Assembly (NCBI RefSeq): GCF_016616235.1
Contig: NZ_CP067100.1
Coordinates: 2,167,001-2,231,000, forward strand
Length of the DNA stretch: 64,000 nucleotides
Reading direction: 5' to 3'
Source of the DNA: Bradyrhizobium diazoefficiens
GTDB taxonomy: Bacteria > Pseudomonadota > Alphaproteobacteria > Rhizobiales > Xanthobacteraceae
How positions within the stretch are numbered: position 1 is the first letter of the stretch; every line of letters starts with the position of its first letter. Positions 18,585-26,804 of the stretch are shown here, piece by piece. The notes under the pieces were generated by a model. That model did not search any database. It saw only the letters and a program-made list of their open reading frames with translations, and was not told where the DNA came from. Position numbers and translations under genes: made by a program.

Positions 18585-19805
18585 CTACGTCTTCAGGAGC
18601 GGGCCGTGGAGTAACAAGCCTGTCGGGAAACCCGGGACAGGCGGGATCATCCAGCGCCGCGCCCGCCCGTTCCCGAACGACTGCACCTTGTTCGACCGCG
18701 CCAGCTCGTCGAGCGCGCGCTGCACGGTGCGCGCGCTGGTTCCAAGCGCGACCGCGAGCGCCGAGCTCGACCACGGCTCGCCATCGGCGAGCAAGGCAAG
18801 GACGGTGGCGTGCTTCTCTTCGACGGGCCGCGCCAGCACAAGGACGTCGCGCGTTTTCCGCGGCGCCAGTACAAAACCCTGCTTCGTCGCGCTGACGTCA
18901 GCCAGCGGCTTCAGCTTGGTGCGGAGCCGCCCGATCTCGACGCGCAATCGCGCACGGTGCGATTCATCGGCTTGCTTCGCGCGGAACGCGCCCGATATCA
19001 ACGCCTCCCGCGAGACCTCCGCGGGCCATGCCTCCGCCAGCAGACGGGCGAGCGCGAACAGCACGGGCCGCGTTCCGAACGATGCGACAACACCCTGCCT
19101 GCGCACGACATGATGAAAGGTATCCACGACCAGCGCCGCCGAGATCGCGAGTCTTTCGATTTCGCCGAGCAACAGCGGGTGTTCGCTGCCGCGCGCGATC
19201 AGGCGCGCTGCCGGCGTGTCGAGGATGAGCTTCGCGCTGTCGACCTCGGCCACGAGTGCCGGGATTTGTGCCTGCCGCGCGGCTCTTGTCGCGAGGTCGA
19301 GTGCCGCGCGCGCATCTCCTGCCTTCAGCCGCCTGATGGCGATGCCGGCGACCACGAGCCCGCGGACGGCTTGCGATGCCGGTGGAAGCGGCGAGGCGTC
19401 AAGCTCGGCCAGCGTGCGCTCGGCCTCGTCGGGGCGTCCGACGAGGAGCAGACGGCGCGCCTCAATATGGCCCGCATGCGCCGCATTGGCGAGATCGCCG
19501 TGCTGCTGGAGCGTCGCACGCGCCGCCGCGAGCGTTTTCACCGGCCATTTCAGGTCGCGCAAGACCAGCGCGATCTCGGCTTCGGCCACCACGCATCTCG
19601 CGCGCGCCACCGCTTCGCGCGGACCGAAGGCGCGTGCGGCGCTGCGCAGCAACCTCTTCGCCTTCGCGAAATCGCCGAGCTGCGCCATCGCGATGCCGCG
19701 CAGCGCCAGCGATGGTGCATCGTTGCGCAGAGCAACACGGTTCAGCGCGCCGAGCGGATCACCGGCTTCCAACGCGCGCGCCGCCGCCGTGATCAGCGAC
19801 TCCAT
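18585..19805 (-). CDS. HTH regulator with TPR-like N-terminus
   Basis: A 406-residue protein. The N-terminal half is a run of TPR-like helices (LEAGDPLGALNRVALRN, LGDFAKAKRLLRSAARAFG). The middle, about 290-355, reads like a winged-helix transcriptional-regulator domain (EVSREALISGAFRAKQ, LRVEIGRLRTKLKPLADV). The C-terminus adds a second HTH (LADGEPWSSSALAVALGTSARTVQRALDELARSNKV) at about 361-395. It is divergent from the DUF899 gene, 138 bases away, and upstream of the propeller gene, so it may regulate either. The start at 19805 (MESLITAAARAL) is preferred; the frame to 19928 overlaps the divergent promoter. Confidence 0.78.
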   Translation of the reverse strand: MESLITAAARALEAGDPLGALNRVALRNDAPSLALRGIAMAQLGDFAKAKRLLRSAARAFGPREAVARARCVVAEAEIALVLRDLKWPVKTLAAARATLQQHGDLANAAHAGHIEARRLLLVGRPDEAERTLAELDASPLPPASQAVRGLVVAGIAIRRLKAGDARAALDLATRAARQAQIPALVAEVDSAKLILDTPAARLIARGSEHPLLLGEIERLAISAALVVDTFHHVVRRQGVVASFGTRPVLFALARLLAEAWPAEVSREALISGAFRAKQADESHRARLRVEIGRLRTKLKPLADVSATKQGFVLAPRKTRDVLVLARPVEEKHATVLALLADGEPWSSSALAVALGTSARTVQRALDELARSNKVQSFGNGRARRWMIPPVPGFPTGLLLHGPLLKT

Positions 19806-19943
19806 GCCAATCCCGCCACACTTGTTACTCCCACCGCGCAACCGCTTGGTGGCAGAAATCGTTGACGGCCGACAATGTGCGGCGAGGGGCGAGCGGTTCC
19901 GCGCGATGCGGAATGGCTGTTCAGGCAAGACGTTTGGAGAACC

Positions 19944-20735
19944 ATGATGACATCAGTTGAAAACGCAGCGACGAACGGACAGGCCATGCAAACACCACCG
20001 GTGGTATCGCCGCAGGACTGGGAGGCAGCCCGCCAGCAACTGCTCGTGAAAGAGAAGGCGCACACCCGTGCTCGCGACGCGCTGGCCGCCGAGCGCCGGC
20101 GCATGCCGTGGATGGAAGTGACCAAAACGTATGCGTTCGAGGGGCCTGGCGGCAAGCTCAGTCTGGCCGATCTGTTCCAGGGCCGGCGGCAGCTGATCGT
20201 CTACCGCGCTTTCTTCGAGCGCGGCGTGTTCGGCTGGCCCGATCATGCCTGCCGCGGCTGCTCGATGGTCGCCGACCAGGTCGCTCATGTCGCGCATCTC
20301 AATGCCCGCGATACCACGCTGGTGTTCGCCTCGCGCGCGCCGCAGGCCGACATCGCCAGGCTGAAGCAGCGGATGGGCTGGACCATGCCCTGGGTCACCA
20401 TCACCGACAGTTTCGATGCCGATTTCGGCGTCGGCGAATGGCACGGCACCAACGTGTTCTATCGCGACGGCAATCGCATCTTCCGCACCTACTTCGTCAA
20501 GAGCCGCGGCGACGAGCAGATGGGCGGCACCTGGAATTATCTCGACATCACGCCGCTCGGCCGCCAGGAGGTCTGGGAGGATTCGCCGAAGGGCTACCCG
20601 CAGACACCGACCTACAAATGGTGGAACTGGCACGACAGCTACGCCGAAGGTGCCGCGCCCGACAAGAAATGGGTGGAGATCTCGGACGCCGGCGAGAAGG
20701 CGTTTCGCGAGGAGGCCGCGAAAGGCCGTGACTAG
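19944..20735 (+). CDS. DUF899 (thioredoxin-like) family protein
   Basis: A 263-residue protein of the DUF899 thioredoxin-like family, often annotated as putative dithiol-disulfide oxidoreductase. Family marks are VSPQDWEAARQQLLVKEKAHTRARD, RRRMPWMEVTKTYAFEGPGG and the RGCSMVADQVAH region. A Cys pair (DHACRGCSM: C-x-x-C) is present, as needed for redox chemistry. The C-terminal half has the family's GTWNYLDITPLGRQE and PTYKWWNWHDSY stretches. The start follows GGAG. The frame continues directly into a small membrane-protein gene, with which it overlaps by eight bases. Confidence 0.85.
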   Translation: MMTSVENAATNGQAMQTPPVVSPQDWEAARQQLLVKEKAHTRARDALAAERRRMPWMEVTKTYAFEGPGGKLSLADLFQGRRQLIVYRAFFERGVFGWPDHACRGCSMVADQVAHVAHLNARDTTLVFASRAPQADIARLKQRMGWTMPWVTITDSFDADFGVGEWHGTNVFYRDGNRIFRTYFVKSRGDEQMGGTWNYLDITPLGRQEVWEDSPKGYPQTPTYKWWNWHDSYAEGAAPDKKWVEISDAGEKAFREEAAKGRD

Positions 20736-21021
20736 TCCCGTCAGCGCAACTGCCGGCGCCAGAAGCGACGGTGTCACGGCCGCGCGCCACCTCGCCAGAT
20801 GGCTGGCTTTGGCAGCGACGCCGACCTTCGCGATCATGGCAGTGCTGACGGCCCTGATCAGCGGCGGCTCCGCGGACATGCTGTGTGCCGCCGGGCACGG
20901 ATCTTTGCTCGGCGGAATGGTGCCGATGTATCTCTTGATGAGCGCGTTTCATTCGGCGGCGTGGCTGAGGCTGATCGCGGAGCGGCGGGGCAAGAGCAGC
21001 CTGAGGACTCCATCCGCGTGA
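20728..21021 (+). CDS. Small two-TM membrane protein coupled to the DUF899 gene
   Basis: A 97-residue protein beginning at a GTG inside the last codons of the DUF899 gene, so the two overlap and are probably translationally coupled. GAGGAGG lies 12 bases upstream of the GTG. Two hydrophobic segments are visible: LARWLALAATPTFAIMAVLTAL at about residues 22-43 and GGMVPMYLLMSAFHSAAWL at about 62-80, separated by a Cys-containing loop. It ends with a basic tail. I do not recognise a family. The overlap suggests the redox-like partner acts together with it at the membrane. Confidence 0.65.
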   Translation: MTSPVSATAGARSDGVTAARHLARWLALAATPTFAIMAVLTALISGGSADMLCAAGHGSLLGGMVPMYLLMSAFHSAAWLRLIAERRGKSSLRTPSA

Positions 21022-21024
21022 ACG

Positions 21025-21172
21025 CCTCGTCCTTCGAGACGACCGCTTCGCGCGCTCCTCAGGATGAGGCTAACTAGCATTCGAACGTTGCTGCAAGTAC
21101 GTAGCCGCGCACTCCATCCTCATCCTGAGGAGCCCGCCGCAGGCGGGCGTCTCGAAGGATGCGCTGCGGGCA
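21025..21172. repeat. Intergenic repeat pair, family D
   Basis: CCTCGTCCTTCGAGACG...CTCCTCAGGATGAGG (21025-21070) is repeated in inverted order as CCTCATCCTGAGGAGC...GTCTCGAAGGATG (about 21117-21166). A related copy is found at 30165-30275. It lies between the small membrane-protein gene and the L,D-transpeptidase terminator. Confidence 0.8.
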
Positions 21173-21181
21173 CCGGCGCCA

Positions 21182-21211
21182 AACAAAAACGGCCCCGGTC
21201 TCGCCGGGGCC
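21182..21211 (-). terminator. Rho-independent terminator of the L,D-transpeptidase gene
   Basis: On the minus strand, GGCCCCGG / CCGGGGCC with loop CGAGA is followed by GTTTTTGTTT, 26 bases after the stop codon. Confidence 0.92.
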
Positions 21212-21236
21212 GCTCACATCTCAATCCTGCTGTCGC

Positions 21237-21935
21237 TTACCGCGCCGCGCCGAGATCCGCTCGCCGCTCGGTCATCGGCAGCACGATCACCTTGGTGCCG
21301 ACGTTGACGCGGGAATAGAGGTCGGTGACGTCCTCGTTGGTCAGGCGGATGCAGCCGGAGGAGACGTGCTTGCCGATGGTCTCGGGCGCGTTGGTGCCGT
21401 GGATGCGGTAGATGGTGCCGCCGAGATACATGGCGCGGGCGCCGAGCGGGTTGCCGGGGCCGCCGGCCATGTGGCGCGGCAGGTAGGGCTGGCGGGCGAT
21501 CATCTCCGGCGGCGGGGTCCAATCCGGCCACTCGGCCTTCTTGGTCACCGACTGGATGCCGGACCAGGTGAAGCCGTCGCGGCCGACGCCGATGCCGTAG
21601 CGCAGCGCGTGGCCGCCTCCGAGCACGTAGTAAAGATAGGTGTTCGGCGTATCGATGATGATGGTGCCCGGCGCTTCGCGCGTGGCGTAGGACACGATCT
21701 GGCGGCGGAAGCGCGCCGGCATCTCGACCCGGTCCTGATCCTCAGACGGCGCGGCCTGGTAAGGCGTTGCCTGGTAGGGCTGGAGCGGCTGCGCCATCGG
21801 CGGCAGCGGTTGGAAGAACGGGAAGAGCTGCACGGGCGCAGCCTTGGCCGGGCCAGCGAATGCGATGGCCGAGATCGCGATTGCGCCGAAAGCAACGGCG
21901 CGCGAATACGTCCTGAACTTGTCCAGCTTGAACAT
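21237..21935 (-). CDS. L,D-transpeptidase (YkuD domain)
   Basis: A periplasmic enzyme that makes 3-3 crosslinks in peptidoglycan or attaches proteins to it. It has 232 residues from the ATG at 21935 (MFKLDKFRTYSR) and a signal peptide ending GPAKA. A Pro/Gln-rich linker of about 35 residues precedes the YkuD domain. The domain has TIIIDTPNTYLYYVLGGGHA, YGIGVGRDGFTWSG and the catalytic motif HGT...SSGCIRL with H179 and nucleophile C195. It is divergent from the glycosyltransferase gene, 276 bases away. Confidence 0.95.
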   Translation of the reverse strand: MFKLDKFRTYSRAVAFGAIAISAIAFAGPAKAAPVQLFPFFQPLPPMAQPLQPYQATPYQAAPSEDQDRVEMPARFRRQIVSYATREAPGTIIIDTPNTYLYYVLGGGHALRYGIGVGRDGFTWSGIQSVTKKAEWPDWTPPPEMIARQPYLPRHMAGGPGNPLGARAMYLGGTIYRIHGTNAPETIGKHVSSGCIRLTNEDVTDLYSRVNVGTKVIVLPMTERRADLGAAR

Positions 21936-22135
21936 TTGATCGCCCCTGTTTGCTCGGTGTTTCCACGCCACCGCGGCACCGTTCCGGTGCTCCGTTGCGT
22001 AAAATCAGTAACGGGAAGAAGTTTCGGGACGTTTGCGCGGAAAACCGAAAACGGTTTCATCGCGGCAAGGATTGTTTCATGACAGTTTCGTGGCGCGGCC
22101 GGCCTGTTAACCAACAAAACAGCGGGCCGACATTT

Positions 22136-22149
22136 GTGTGACGTCACAC
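22136..22149. promoter_or_regulatory. Perfect palindrome GTGTGACGTCACAC upstream of the glycosyltransferase gene
   Basis: Fourteen bases that equal their own reverse complement, 62 bases ahead of the start codon at 22212 in the divergent region with the L,D-transpeptidase gene. It resembles a dimeric regulator site; the regulator is unknown. Confidence 0.4.
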
Positions 22150-22211
22150 GCCTGAAATATCCGTGGTTGATGGTCGTAAGCCGAGAATCATCAACCTCTC
22201 GGGATTTTCCC

Positions 22212-23264
22212 ATGCGGGTATTAATCGCGACTGACGCCTGGCACCCGCAGGTCAACGGTGTGGTCCGCACCCTGACCTCGCTGGCGAACGCGGCCAGGGC
22301 GCTCGATGTCGAGATCGACTTCCTGACGCCGGAAGGCTTCCGCTCCTGGCCGCTGCCGACCTATCCGGGGCTGCGCTTCGCGCTGCCGGGCGGAAAGGAG
22401 ATCGCGCGGCGGATCGAGAAGGCGGCGCCCGACGCGCTGCACATCGCGACCGAAGGCCCGATCGGCTGGGCCGCGCGGGCCTATTGCCGCCGCAACGGCC
22501 TTGCGTTCACCACCTCTTATACGACGCGTTTTCCCGAATATGTCTCGGTGCGGACCGGCATCCCCGATGCCGTCGGCTACGCCGTGCTGCGCCACTTCCA
22601 CGACGCCGCGGCCATGACCATGGTGGCGACGCCCTCGCTGCGGCAGGAGCTCTCCGCGCGCGGCTTCAAGCGGCTCGGCTTCTGGGGGCGCGGCGTCAAC
22701 ACCGAGCTGTTCCATCCCGATGCTCCGGCAGAGCTCGATCTGCCCCGGCCGATCTTCATGACCATGGGCCGCGTCGCGGTGGAGAAGAATCTCGAAGCGT
22801 TCCTCTCGCTCGATCTGCCCGGCACCAAGGTCGTCGTCGGCGACGGCCCGCAGAAGGCGGCGCTGGAAAAGAAGTATCGCGATGCCGTCTTCCTCGGCGA
22901 GAAGAAGGGCGCGGATCTCACCGCGCATCTCGCCGCCGCCGACGTCTTCGTCTTCCCGAGCCTGACCGACACTTTTGGCGTGGTGCAGCTCGAGGCGCTC
23001 GCCTGCGGCACGCCGGTGGCGGCGTTTCCGGTGACGGGTCCGAAGGACGTCATCGCCGATCATCCGATCGGTGCGATCGACCATGATCTGCGTACCGCGT
23101 GCCTGCGCGCGCTCACCATGTCGCGCGAGACTTGCCGCAATTTCGCGCTGGAGCGCTCCTGGGAGAACAGCGCGCGCCAGTTCGTCGGAAACCTGACGTC
23201 ACTTCAGCCCAGCCGCGTCCTGCGCGCCTCGCCTCGGATGGCGCGGCGACCAGTGCGCGGTTGA
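22212..23264 (+). CDS. Glycosyltransferase family 4, lipid glycosyltransferase type
   Basis: A 350-residue GT-B enzyme. It opens MRVLIATDAWHPQVNGVVRTL, the pattern of the group that includes diacylglycerol and sulfolipid glycosyltransferases. Later marks are TPEGFRSWPLPTYPGLRFALP, the HIATEGPIGWAARAYC strand, GVNTELFHPD, FMTMGRVAVEKNLEAFL, VVVGDGPQKAALEKKY and the donor-site SLTDTFGVVQLEALACGTPVAAFPV with EX7E. The start at 22212 excludes a 26-residue upstream extension containing the palindrome. It is followed after 34 bases by the PE methyltransferase gene. A glycolipid product such as mono- or glucuronosyl-diacylglycerol is inferred from resemblance to the Agrobacterium Agt type, not shown. 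Confidence 0.8.
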   Translation: MRVLIATDAWHPQVNGVVRTLTSLANAARALDVEIDFLTPEGFRSWPLPTYPGLRFALPGGKEIARRIEKAAPDALHIATEGPIGWAARAYCRRNGLAFTTSYTTRFPEYVSVRTGIPDAVGYAVLRHFHDAAAMTMVATPSLRQELSARGFKRLGFWGRGVNTELFHPDAPAELDLPRPIFMTMGRVAVEKNLEAFLSLDLPGTKVVVGDGPQKAALEKKYRDAVFLGEKKGADLTAHLAAADVFVFPSLTDTFGVVQLEALACGTPVAAFPVTGPKDVIADHPIGAIDHDLRTACLRALTMSRETCRNFALERSWENSARQFVGNLTSLQPSRVLRASPRMARRPVRG

Positions 23265-23298
23265 CTTATACTTTTGACCCACAGCGAGAACCTCATCG

Positions 23299-23988
23299 AT
23301 GGCTAAGATCATGAACCTTGACGGCACCCAGCAGCTCGACCTTACCCGCGGTACCGTCGAGCAGGCCTATGATCGCTGGGCGCCCGTCTACGATCTCGTG
23401 TTCGGAGGCGTGTTCGCCAAGGGCCGCCAGGCCGCGATCGCGGCCACCAACAAGATCGGCGGCCGCGTGCTCGAGGTCGGCGTCGGCACCGGCATCTCCC
23501 TGCCGCTCTATGCGCCGCATCTGCGCATCTTCGGCACCGACATTTCGGAGGCCATGCTCGATAAGGCGCGCCGCCGCGTCAGCGAGGGCAAGCTGAAGAA
23601 CGTCGAGGGCCTCGCGGTGATGGACGCCGAGAAGCTCGAATTCCCGGACAATTCCTTCGACGTCGTGATGGCGCAGTACGTCGTCACCGCCGTGCCGAAT
23701 CCGGAGAAGGCGCTCGACGAATTCGCCCGCGTGCTGCGTCCGGGCGGCGAGCTGATCATCCTGACCCGCGTCAGCGCCGACACCGGCATGCGCCGCTTCA
23801 TCGAGCAGAAGCTCCAGCCGGTGGTGCGTCCGCTTGGCTTCCGTACCGCCGAATTCGCCTGGTCGCGTTACGTCAAGTGGCTGGCCGGTGCCAACGGCAT
23901 CGAGCTCGCCGAGCGCCGTCTGATTCCGCCGCTCGGTCATTTCTCGCTGGTGCGCTTCCGCAAGGTCGACGTCGCCAAGGCAGCCTGA
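23299..23988 (+). CDS. SAM-dependent methyltransferase, Rhodobacter-type phosphatidylethanolamine N-methyltransferase-like (PmtA-like)
   Basis: A 229-residue class I methyltransferase. The SAM site is VLEVGVGTGISLPLY, followed by ISEAMLDKARRRV, NVEGLAVMDAEKLEFPDNSFDVVMAQYVVTAVPNP and LRPGGELIILTRV. The N-terminal AYDRWAPVYDLVFGGVF and the C-terminal IPPLGHFSLVRFRKV are the flanks I associate with the Rhodobacter-type enzymes that turn phosphatidylethanolamine into phosphatidylcholine. Ribosome site is weak. Other lipid or quinone methyltransferases share the core, so PE as substrate is probable, not certain. It forms an operon with the glycosyltransferase. Confidence 0.75.
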   Translation: MAKIMNLDGTQQLDLTRGTVEQAYDRWAPVYDLVFGGVFAKGRQAAIAATNKIGGRVLEVGVGTGISLPLYAPHLRIFGTDISEAMLDKARRRVSEGKLKNVEGLAVMDAEKLEFPDNSFDVVMAQYVVTAVPNPEKALDEFARVLRPGGELIILTRVSADTGMRRFIEQKLQPVVRPLGFRTAEFAWSRYVKWLAGANGIELAERRLIPPLGHFSLVRFRKVDVAKAA

Positions 23989-24058
23989 GCAGGCTGCCTT
24001 GGAGCGGCGGTGTGATCCGCCGCTCACGCGTTCGCGTGCGTCATCGCGTCGCTGCACA

Positions 24059-24072
24059 TTGTCATATGACAA
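24059..24072. promoter_or_regulatory. Perfect palindrome TTGTCATATGACAA upstream of the Mpo1-like gene
   Basis: Fourteen self-complementary bases 71 bases before the start at 24143. TGTCAT half-sites are reminiscent of Pho boxes, but the spacing to a nearby TGTCAC does not fit the 11/22-base rule, so a PhoB role is not claimed. Confidence 0.35.
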
Positions 24073-24142
24073 AATGATGATGTCACACGGCGTACATCGA
24101 ATCCCTGTAAATCCTGAACCCGAAAGCATTTTGGGGGAGAGC

Positions 24143-24802
24143 ATGATCAAGAATTACCTCGAGCAGCTGCGGATCCAGCGCTGGGACGACCATCGCTACT
24201 ATCACCACAGCCGCATCAATCAGAGCCTGCACTTCGTCAGCGCGCTGAGCTTTCTCTTCGCCTACCTCTGGCTGTTCGTCGATCCCATGATCTCCGCCCT
24301 GGTCGGCTGGCTGGTCTCGATGACCTCGCGCCAGGCCGGTCACTTCTTCTTCGAGCCGCATGATTACGACCACATCAACCAGGCGACGCACGAGTACAAG
24401 GAAGACATCAAGGTCGGCTACAACCTGCAGCGCAAAGTGGTGCTGATGGCGATCTGGGCACTCTCGCCGCTGGTGCTGGTCGTCGATCCGACGCTGTTCG
24501 GCCTGTTCACCCCCTGGGCGACCGCCGCCGACTTCATGCGTCAGGTGGCCAAGATCTGGCTCGTGATCGGCGGCGGCGGCCTGCTGTTCCGCACCGTGCA
24601 CCTGTTCTTCATCCGCGACGTCGAGACCGGCCTCGTCTGGATGACCAAGATCCTGACCGACCCCTTCCACGATCTGATGCTGTATCGCAGCGCACCGCTC
24701 GCTCTGATGCGCGGCGAGCTGATGGATCCCGGCCTGCACCTCAACCCCGAGCACACGCTGGGCCTCATCTCCGAGCCCGCGCTCGAAGAGCAGCACGCCT
24801 GA
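24143..24802 (+). CDS. Multi-pass membrane protein, DUF962/Mpo1-like pattern
   Basis: A 219-residue integral membrane protein with a strong GGGGGAGAG ribosome site at the ATG at 24143. The N-terminal part reads DDHRYYHHSRINQSLHFVSALSFLFAY and then TSRQAGHFFFEPHDYDH: an H-x5-N-x3-H start and a Q-x-GH-x2-FE stretch of the kind seen in Mpo1/DUF962 proteins, whose yeast member is a 2-hydroxy fatty acid dioxygenase. Two further hydrophobic regions are at about residues 106-121 and 140-155. The gene follows the methyltransferase by 154 bases and could be in the same unit. Function is inferred only. Confidence 0.6.
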   Translation: MIKNYLEQLRIQRWDDHRYYHHSRINQSLHFVSALSFLFAYLWLFVDPMISALVGWLVSMTSRQAGHFFFEPHDYDHINQATHEYKEDIKVGYNLQRKVVLMAIWALSPLVLVVDPTLFGLFTPWATAADFMRQVAKIWLVIGGGGLLFRTVHLFFIRDVETGLVWMTKILTDPFHDLMLYRSAPLALMRGELMDPGLHLNPEHTLGLISEPALEEQHA

Positions 24803-25104
24803 GCAGGCTGCGCACACCCAACACTCCGATGTCTGATGGTTGCGTCATGCCCGGCCTCGTGCCGGGCATCCACGTCTGGGGGGCTGCGTACGCCGAGCTT
24901 CCTTCACCTCTCCCCGGGTGCGGGGAGAGGTCGAATTTGCGCGCAGCGCAAATTCGGGTGAGGGGGGCTCTCCGCGAGTCCAACTTTCACCATGAATGCG
25001 GAAGCGGCCCCTCACCCCAACCCTCTCCCCGCGAAGGGCGGGAAGAGGGGGAGGAAGGAGCGATGTTCGGGGTATTCACTCTGCAGCGAGAGTGTAATGG
25101 CGCC
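24803..25104. repeat. Family A palindromic repeats between convergent genes
   Basis: CCTCTCCCCGGGTGCGGGGAGAGG at about 24906-24929 and CCTCACCCCAACCCTCTCCCCGCGAAGGGCGGGAAGAGG at about 25012-25048 bracket a GAATTTGCGCGCAGCGCAAATTC hairpin at about 24933-24955. No gene is present; the hairpins may terminate both flanking transcripts. Confidence 0.8.
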
Positions 25105-26769
25105 TCAGCGCCCGAAGCGCTTGGCCAGCATCTCTTTCAAGATCTGCCGCTTGATCTGCTTGTTGGTGAGCGCGCCGTCGTGCCACCAGAAGCCATCGGC
25201 TTTCATCTTCTGCGCCGCGCGGACGAAGCGGTCGGCGACTTCGGCGAAGTCGGCGTCGGTGTAGTTCAGGCTGAAGATCAGCCGTCCGGTGCCGACCCAA
25301 CTCAGGGCCAGGCCCTCGGCGCGCAAATAATATTGCAGCATCCAGTTGTAGCGGGACGGGGTGGTGTATTTCACCGTCCAGATCGACGAGAAGTTGGCGA
25401 ACCGCACCGGCAGGTCGGCATCAGACATCATCTGGTTGAGCTTTTGCGCGCGGCCGTTCCAGGTCGCATCCAGCCCGTCATAGATGGCGCGGAAGTTCGG
25501 GCTGGCGAGCCGGCTCAAAAACTCGTCCATCGCCGTCATGACGTAGGGGTGCGAATTGAAGGTGCCGCGCGCAAAGCAGATGTCGGCAGGACGATCGTCG
25601 CGGAAGCGGCGCATCAGCTCGCGTCTGCCGCAAACGACGCCGACCGGCAGGCCGCCGGCGAGGCTCTTGCCGTAGGTCACCATGTCGGCCTTGACGCCGA
25701 AATATTCCTGAGCGCCGCCGGCGGCGAGACGGAAGCCGACGAACACCTCGTCGAAGATCAGCACGATGCCGCGCTCGTCGCAGACCTCGCGCAGCTTCTT
25801 CAGCCATTCGGTGTAGGCGGCGCGATCGAAATTGCCGCCGCGGGAGCTGTCGACCAGCGAGGAATCGCCGGGCGCGTTGCTGTTCGGATGCAGCCCCTGG
25901 AGCGGATTGACCAGCACGCAGGCGATGTCCTTGCGCGTGCGCAACACGTGCAGCGTCTTCTCCGACATCTCGGCGACCGTGTAGGTTTCGTGCGCGGGAA
26001 TCGGGTTGCCGACGCCGGGCTGCACGTCGCCCCACCAGCCGTGATAGGCGCCGGCGAAACGAACCAGATGCGTGCGCTTGGTGTGATAGCGCGCGAGCCG
26101 CACGGCCTGCATCACGGCTTCGGTGCCGGACATATGGAACGAGACCTCGTCGAGGCCCGAGATCTGGCAAAGCCGTTGCACGTTATCGAGAATGACGGGG
26201 TGATAGGGACCGAGCACGGGACCCAGCGCATGCGCCCGCTTCTCGGAACCTTCGATGCACTCCTTGTAGAAGTCGTTGCCGAAGATGTTGACGCCGTAGG
26301 AACCCGTGAGATCGTACGACGTGTTGCCGTCGACGTCGGTCACGGTGACGCCGTTCGAGGATTCCATGAAGGTCGAGGTGCCCAGATGCTCGCGCACGAG
26401 GCGCGAGAACTGGAACGGCACGCGGTAGCTCTCGGTGAAGTTCAGGTCGGAGATCGTCTCCGCCGCTTCCCTGGTCATCGCGCGGCCCTTGGGGTAGCGA
26501 TCGGCGTAGATGCGCGCGAGGCGGAAGAAGGCGTCTCTGCGCTGCATCACCACGTTGGCGGGCGCGCCGTCGCAGCCGAAATATTTGTCGCCCTCGAACT
26601 CGTAGAACGGGAGCAGCTTTGCCACCCGGCGCGACATTTTGGAGTGTCCGGCGAGCGAGCGGTGCTTGGCGCGGGAGAGCTCGATGCGCGCCTTGAGCTT
26701 CGGGAAGGCGGCCGCAGCGGACGCTGCGGCTGCCACGGACAAAGAGAGAATCGGGAGTGTCGTTTCCAT
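25105..26769 (-). CDS. Class III PLP aminotransferase (GSA-aminomutase-like) with a hydrophobic N-terminus
   Basis: A 554-residue class III aminotransferase, longer than the usual 420-450. The first 22 residues (LPILSLSVAAAASAAAAF) are hydrophobic and could anchor it to the membrane; about 100 additional residues precede the PLP domain. The domain has the SGTEAVMQAVRLAR loop, AYHGWWGD, IFDEVFVGF with D340 and the PLP lysine K368 in VTYGKSLAGGLPVG. All catalytic residues are present. The amino acceptor is unknown. It is divergent from psd with only 35 bases between start codons. HpnO-type hopanoid aminotransferases and glutamate-1-semialdehyde aminomutase belong to the same class but lack this N-terminus. 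Confidence 0.85.
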   Translation of the reverse strand: METTLPILSLSVAAAASAAAAFPKLKARIELSRAKHRSLAGHSKMSRRVAKLLPFYEFEGDKYFGCDGAPANVVMQRRDAFFRLARIYADRYPKGRAMTREAAETISDLNFTESYRVPFQFSRLVREHLGTSTFMESSNGVTVTDVDGNTSYDLTGSYGVNIFGNDFYKECIEGSEKRAHALGPVLGPYHPVILDNVQRLCQISGLDEVSFHMSGTEAVMQAVRLARYHTKRTHLVRFAGAYHGWWGDVQPGVGNPIPAHETYTVAEMSEKTLHVLRTRKDIACVLVNPLQGLHPNSNAPGDSSLVDSSRGGNFDRAAYTEWLKKLREVCDERGIVLIFDEVFVGFRLAAGGAQEYFGVKADMVTYGKSLAGGLPVGVVCGRRELMRRFRDDRPADICFARGTFNSHPYVMTAMDEFLSRLASPNFRAIYDGLDATWNGRAQKLNQMMSDADLPVRFANFSSIWTVKYTTPSRYNWMLQYYLRAEGLALSWVGTGRLIFSLNYTDADFAEVADRFVRAAQKMKADGFWWHDGALTNKQIKRQILKEMLAKRFGR

Positions 26770-26804
26770 GACAACAAGCGCTAATACTGCGAGCTGACAG
26801 ATTC

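Noticed and set aside
24060..24090. Pho box (PhoB site) at TTGTCAT...ATGTCAC
   Set aside because: The two half-sites are 21 bases apart, not 11 or 22, and the middle unit does not match.
24829..26784. A 651-codon open frame on the plus strand over the aminotransferase
   Set aside because: Antisense shadow of a gene with all catalytic residues; begins inside repeats.
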